Positions 61,645 through 64,000 of a stretch of 64,000 nucleotides of DNA are shown piece by piece (position 1 is the stretch's first letter; the number at the start of each line of letters is the position of its first letter). Source of the stretch: Hymenochaete sp. R1 (lineage: Eukaryota > Basidiomycota > Agaricomycetes > Hymenochaetales > Hymenochaetaceae); NCBI GenBank assembly GCA_019400425.1, contig JAFREE010000065.1, positions 62,001-126,000 on the forward strand. The letters are read 5' to 3'. Made by a program: the position numbers and the translations under genes. Under the pieces are notes generated by a model. That model did no database searches. It was not told the origin of the DNA and worked only from the letters and a program-made list of their open reading frames with translations.

Positions 61645-62777
61645 TTAGCCATGTTCAGTAACTCGAGACGAGGAGATGGAGGAAGGGGCCTACATCGTCC
61701 CACTATTTGCGGACTCTGTATATCCCCTTTCCGTCGCCCGCTCACCTGGCGCGGATTACCCTCTCGCGATCCGGTGAAGTAGAGATCGTACAGGTTCTGT
61801 GCTGGCGTCATCCACGTAAAACAGCGTAATCAGCCGCCAGAGGCCCGAGATGGTATCCCAGATTCAGATGCGCGCAAAGCGTTAGGAGCAACTTGAAAGC
61901 GGTAGAGCAGAATCAAGCTCGAATGAGTGGGCACAGGGACCGAATGATAAATTGCGCTCGTGGGGACTATGGGGTATCCCATAAGGGGGTCAGACGACTG
62001 GCCCCCTCGGACATGCGAGAAATCTACGCCAGAGGGAAGAAGGTTTATGGTATATCGCATATACGATGGGCTAAGAACGACTGCTTCCGCTTTACATGCA
62101 ATTCCGCTGGACTTCCATAGTGTTTTTCGGAATCCTCCGTTTACCCAATAGTAGTAGAAGAGCGAAGAAAAGCTGTTATCGATATTGGTCGTCGCCCTCT
62201 TTTGCGTCGGGTACATAGACACGGACCGGACGGAAGATGAAGCTGTCTTTTCTGTACACGCGGAAGGCATCGTGTTCATGATGGTAGAGCGAAAGACTCG
62301 GAGTCCAGGGTTGCCAGTGTATAATGCTTCTCAATTGATAGAGATCCTAGCAAGAGGCATAAATGTCAGCCCCCTTCGATGTCGATGCGATCCCTTGATT
62401 GTTTTTGCGGTTTCTTGCAACTTCTTGGACTCGGAATTTCTCAAGACGGATACCAGCCGCCCTTTATGGATGTCATTGTCAGGTTCGCACGGTTCCCACA
62501 CGGCACGTGGATGGTTCACTATCGCCACCGAAAGGCGTGAACGGCTTGCTCAAACCTTACTCACAGCAGGCTATATTGGGTTTCCGCAAAAGTTGGTGCG
62601 GGCGGTCGCAGGAATGTTCGACGGCAATGTACCTAATTACGTTCTCACCGAATTGATCAATCCAAAAAGAAAAGGAAACAAGACGCGTATAATTTAAACG
62701 AACGATAACAAGGACAAGGATAAGAGGAAGGACCAACGAAGGAAAGGGCACATACAGGAGTGCAAATGTATGTGTCT
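61645..62777. other. Intergenic stretch with one unsupported open frame
   Basis: 1.1 kb. The plus-strand frame 62185-62697 (170 codons) and the minus-strand frame 61830-62279 (149 codons) overlap each other and resemble no known family. Either could be chance; I cannot support a gene. Confidence 0.4.
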
Positions 62778-64000
62778 TCAAGTTGCAATTTTGAACAGCT
62801 TTCGTGATTTTGTCTTCCTCGTAACATGCACAGCGCTTCCTTGCCCACTGCCAAATGCAAGCACGACGGTCTCCACGTCACCCTTGGCACGTCCATTCTT
62901 TCTCATGTTGATAGCGGCCTTTGCAAATTGGAATCGCTCCTGATCGGATCCTGTCACATACAACAGCATGCCAGAAGAAGGTCAACATGTCAGTGTCGCC
63001 CAGCGCAGTGTCAAACCAAATAGAAAGGCACCTATTTGGAATAAGGGAGACTCGACGGCATTTTTGAAAGATTCAAACCCTATCCACATAGTCCTCAATC
63101 AGAAGGACGGATCATCCAGCAACCAATAAGAAACCAACCGAGCTGCGTGAAGATGTTCAATAATTTCCCACGACCTTCGTCTGACTGCAAGTCGAGTATA
63201 GTTGGAAGTCGTACAATCAGGAAGTTGAACACTTCATCTCGAAGGGCAGGCCCATAAGGTCCGAGGATGGATGGTGACCGTAGAGCCTCCGAGGGGGTAG
63301 ACGACCCGTCACTTCGGGGTAGGCTTTCAACAAAGTCAACCCAATCATTCACGGTGTCGGCATTCAAGGACTGTCTGGCGATTTGATACGCAGCAGCGCA
63401 AAGATCATCCATGTCGCCGAGAAGACGGGCAGCAGCTAGAACACCTCGTGCATTCTCTGGTGTGACCTTGTTCAAGGCCTCTGCGGTGTACAGATAGTTG
63501 AGAGCTATAGATTTCAATTTGTATTCAGAAAAATTGAAGATTCAAATCCATGGTACAATGAATAAACGGTTACCTACGACGAAACCCTAAAACGAAACAC
63601 GTCTTGAACACCTAATTTCATTGAAAGAGGTGTACGACACACCTCATCAGTGACTTCCGGATACATCTCCAACTGTGCATTTATCCACATCATTCCGTTG
63701 GTCCTTGTCGAGTTCGCTAATAAATGCGCCAAGTACGGAGAGCGAGACAGAAGGATCGCATGCAACTGTAGCCTAAGGTGCGGAGAGACTTGCTGTATGA
63801 ACATATCAACGTCAAACACACACTATCGTTGTATGCATGAGTCACTAACCAAATATGTATCCGCGTACGCCTTCGTTGCATTGTCAGTCTATCAGATTTC
63901 AAATCGAAAGAGCAACACCCACGCCCATATGAAACCCGCTATTATAGAGATGATCAATAATTTTGGAGTTCTGCGAAGTTATTGCCGATGAGTGATCAAC
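62778..64000 (-). CDS. BTB/POZ-domain protein, 3' part (5' end outside window)
   Basis: Minus-strand exons: 64000-63923 (open to the edge), 63870-63850, 63792-63643, 63586-63574, 63504-63139, 63079-63032, 62950-62778; 282 aa visible. The BTB fold is recognisable: IIDHLYNSGFHMGAYADTYL, VSPHLRLQLHAILLSRSPYL (the region where BTB proteins store the 'H..iLa.rS.yf' motif), then VTDEGFVVALNYLYTAEALN and the BACK-like helices VTPENARGVLAAARLLGDMD, LCAAAYQIARQSLNADTV. The C-terminal part (DQERFQFAKAAINMRKNG to LFKIAT) is helical, then basic. BTB proteins act as dimerising adaptors, often for Cul3 ligases or in transcription; the role here is unknown. Exons of 21 and 13 nt are required by frame. Confidence 0.82.

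Noticed and set aside
62185..62697. 170-codon plus-strand frame as a gene
   Set aside because: No family resemblance, no intron in a genome where nearly all genes have them, and it overlaps a similarly long unsupported minus-strand frame.

Overview
The window is nuclear DNA of a filamentous basidiomycete, most likely an agaricomycete mushroom. Genes sit close together on both strands, nearly all are cut by many 48-60 nt GT-AG introns, and the content (DPP III, i-AAA protease, SCAP, LOG-type enzymes, histone H1 with introns, a BTB/POZ gene of mushroom type) is fungal. No rRNA, tRNA, CRISPR array or bacterial operon was seen. Gene models were spliced by eye from GT-AG (three GC-AG) junctions and protein-family knowledge; for the genes called with confidence the exon lengths sum to a whole number of codons.

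Layout. 1-499 (-) DPP III, cut by the left edge; 784-4057 (+) i-AAA protease YME1; 4794-6163 and 7155-8339 (+) two tandem LOG/lysine-decarboxylase-like enzymes; 8592-9250 a MITE-like element with 67-bp inverted repeats just 5' of 9302-10776 (+) checkpoint-clamp subunit Rad1; 10825-14930 (-) SCAP; 15264-16471 (+) pyruvate dehydrogenase protein X; 16547-17520 (-) RNase P/MRP subunit Pop7; 18921-19983 (-) histone H1; 20571-21835 (+) unknown; 22329-27001 (+) a 19-exon gene that looks like a meiotic axis protein (Red1/SYCP2 type); 27574-31801 (+) M1 aminopeptidase; 31901-34330 (-) Dal5-type MFS transporter; 34945-37259 (+) WW-HECT E3 ligase without a C2 domain; 37820-40083 (-) mRNA cap methyltransferase; 41507-42678 (+) a LYR factor (Mzm1) joined to, or abutting, a GGQ release-factor domain; 42908-43732 (-) unknown; 44840-46665 (+) cyclase-associated protein; 47008-50630 (+) PhoD-like phosphatase; 50822-52891 (-) Ash2 of COMPASS; 53308-54225 (+) an unusual E2 enzyme; 54859-60121 (+) a 1611-residue Ser/Pro-rich protein; 60532-61644 (-) a small membrane-associated protein; 62778-64000 (-) a BTB/POZ protein cut by the right edge.

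The genes are mostly unrelated housekeeping functions (mitochondria: YME1, PDX1, MZM1/GGQ; chromatin and chromosomes: Rad1, H1, Ash2, axis candidate; RNA: Pop7, cap methyltransferase; ubiquitin: HECT E3 and E2). The points most worth following up are the LYR-GGQ locus whose first stop codon lies inside a splice donor, the putative basidiomycete axis protein, the E2 with an altered HPN motif, the LOG pair with one catalytically diverged member sharing intron positions and a micro-exon, many micro-exons down to 4 nt, and recurrent GC-AG introns.
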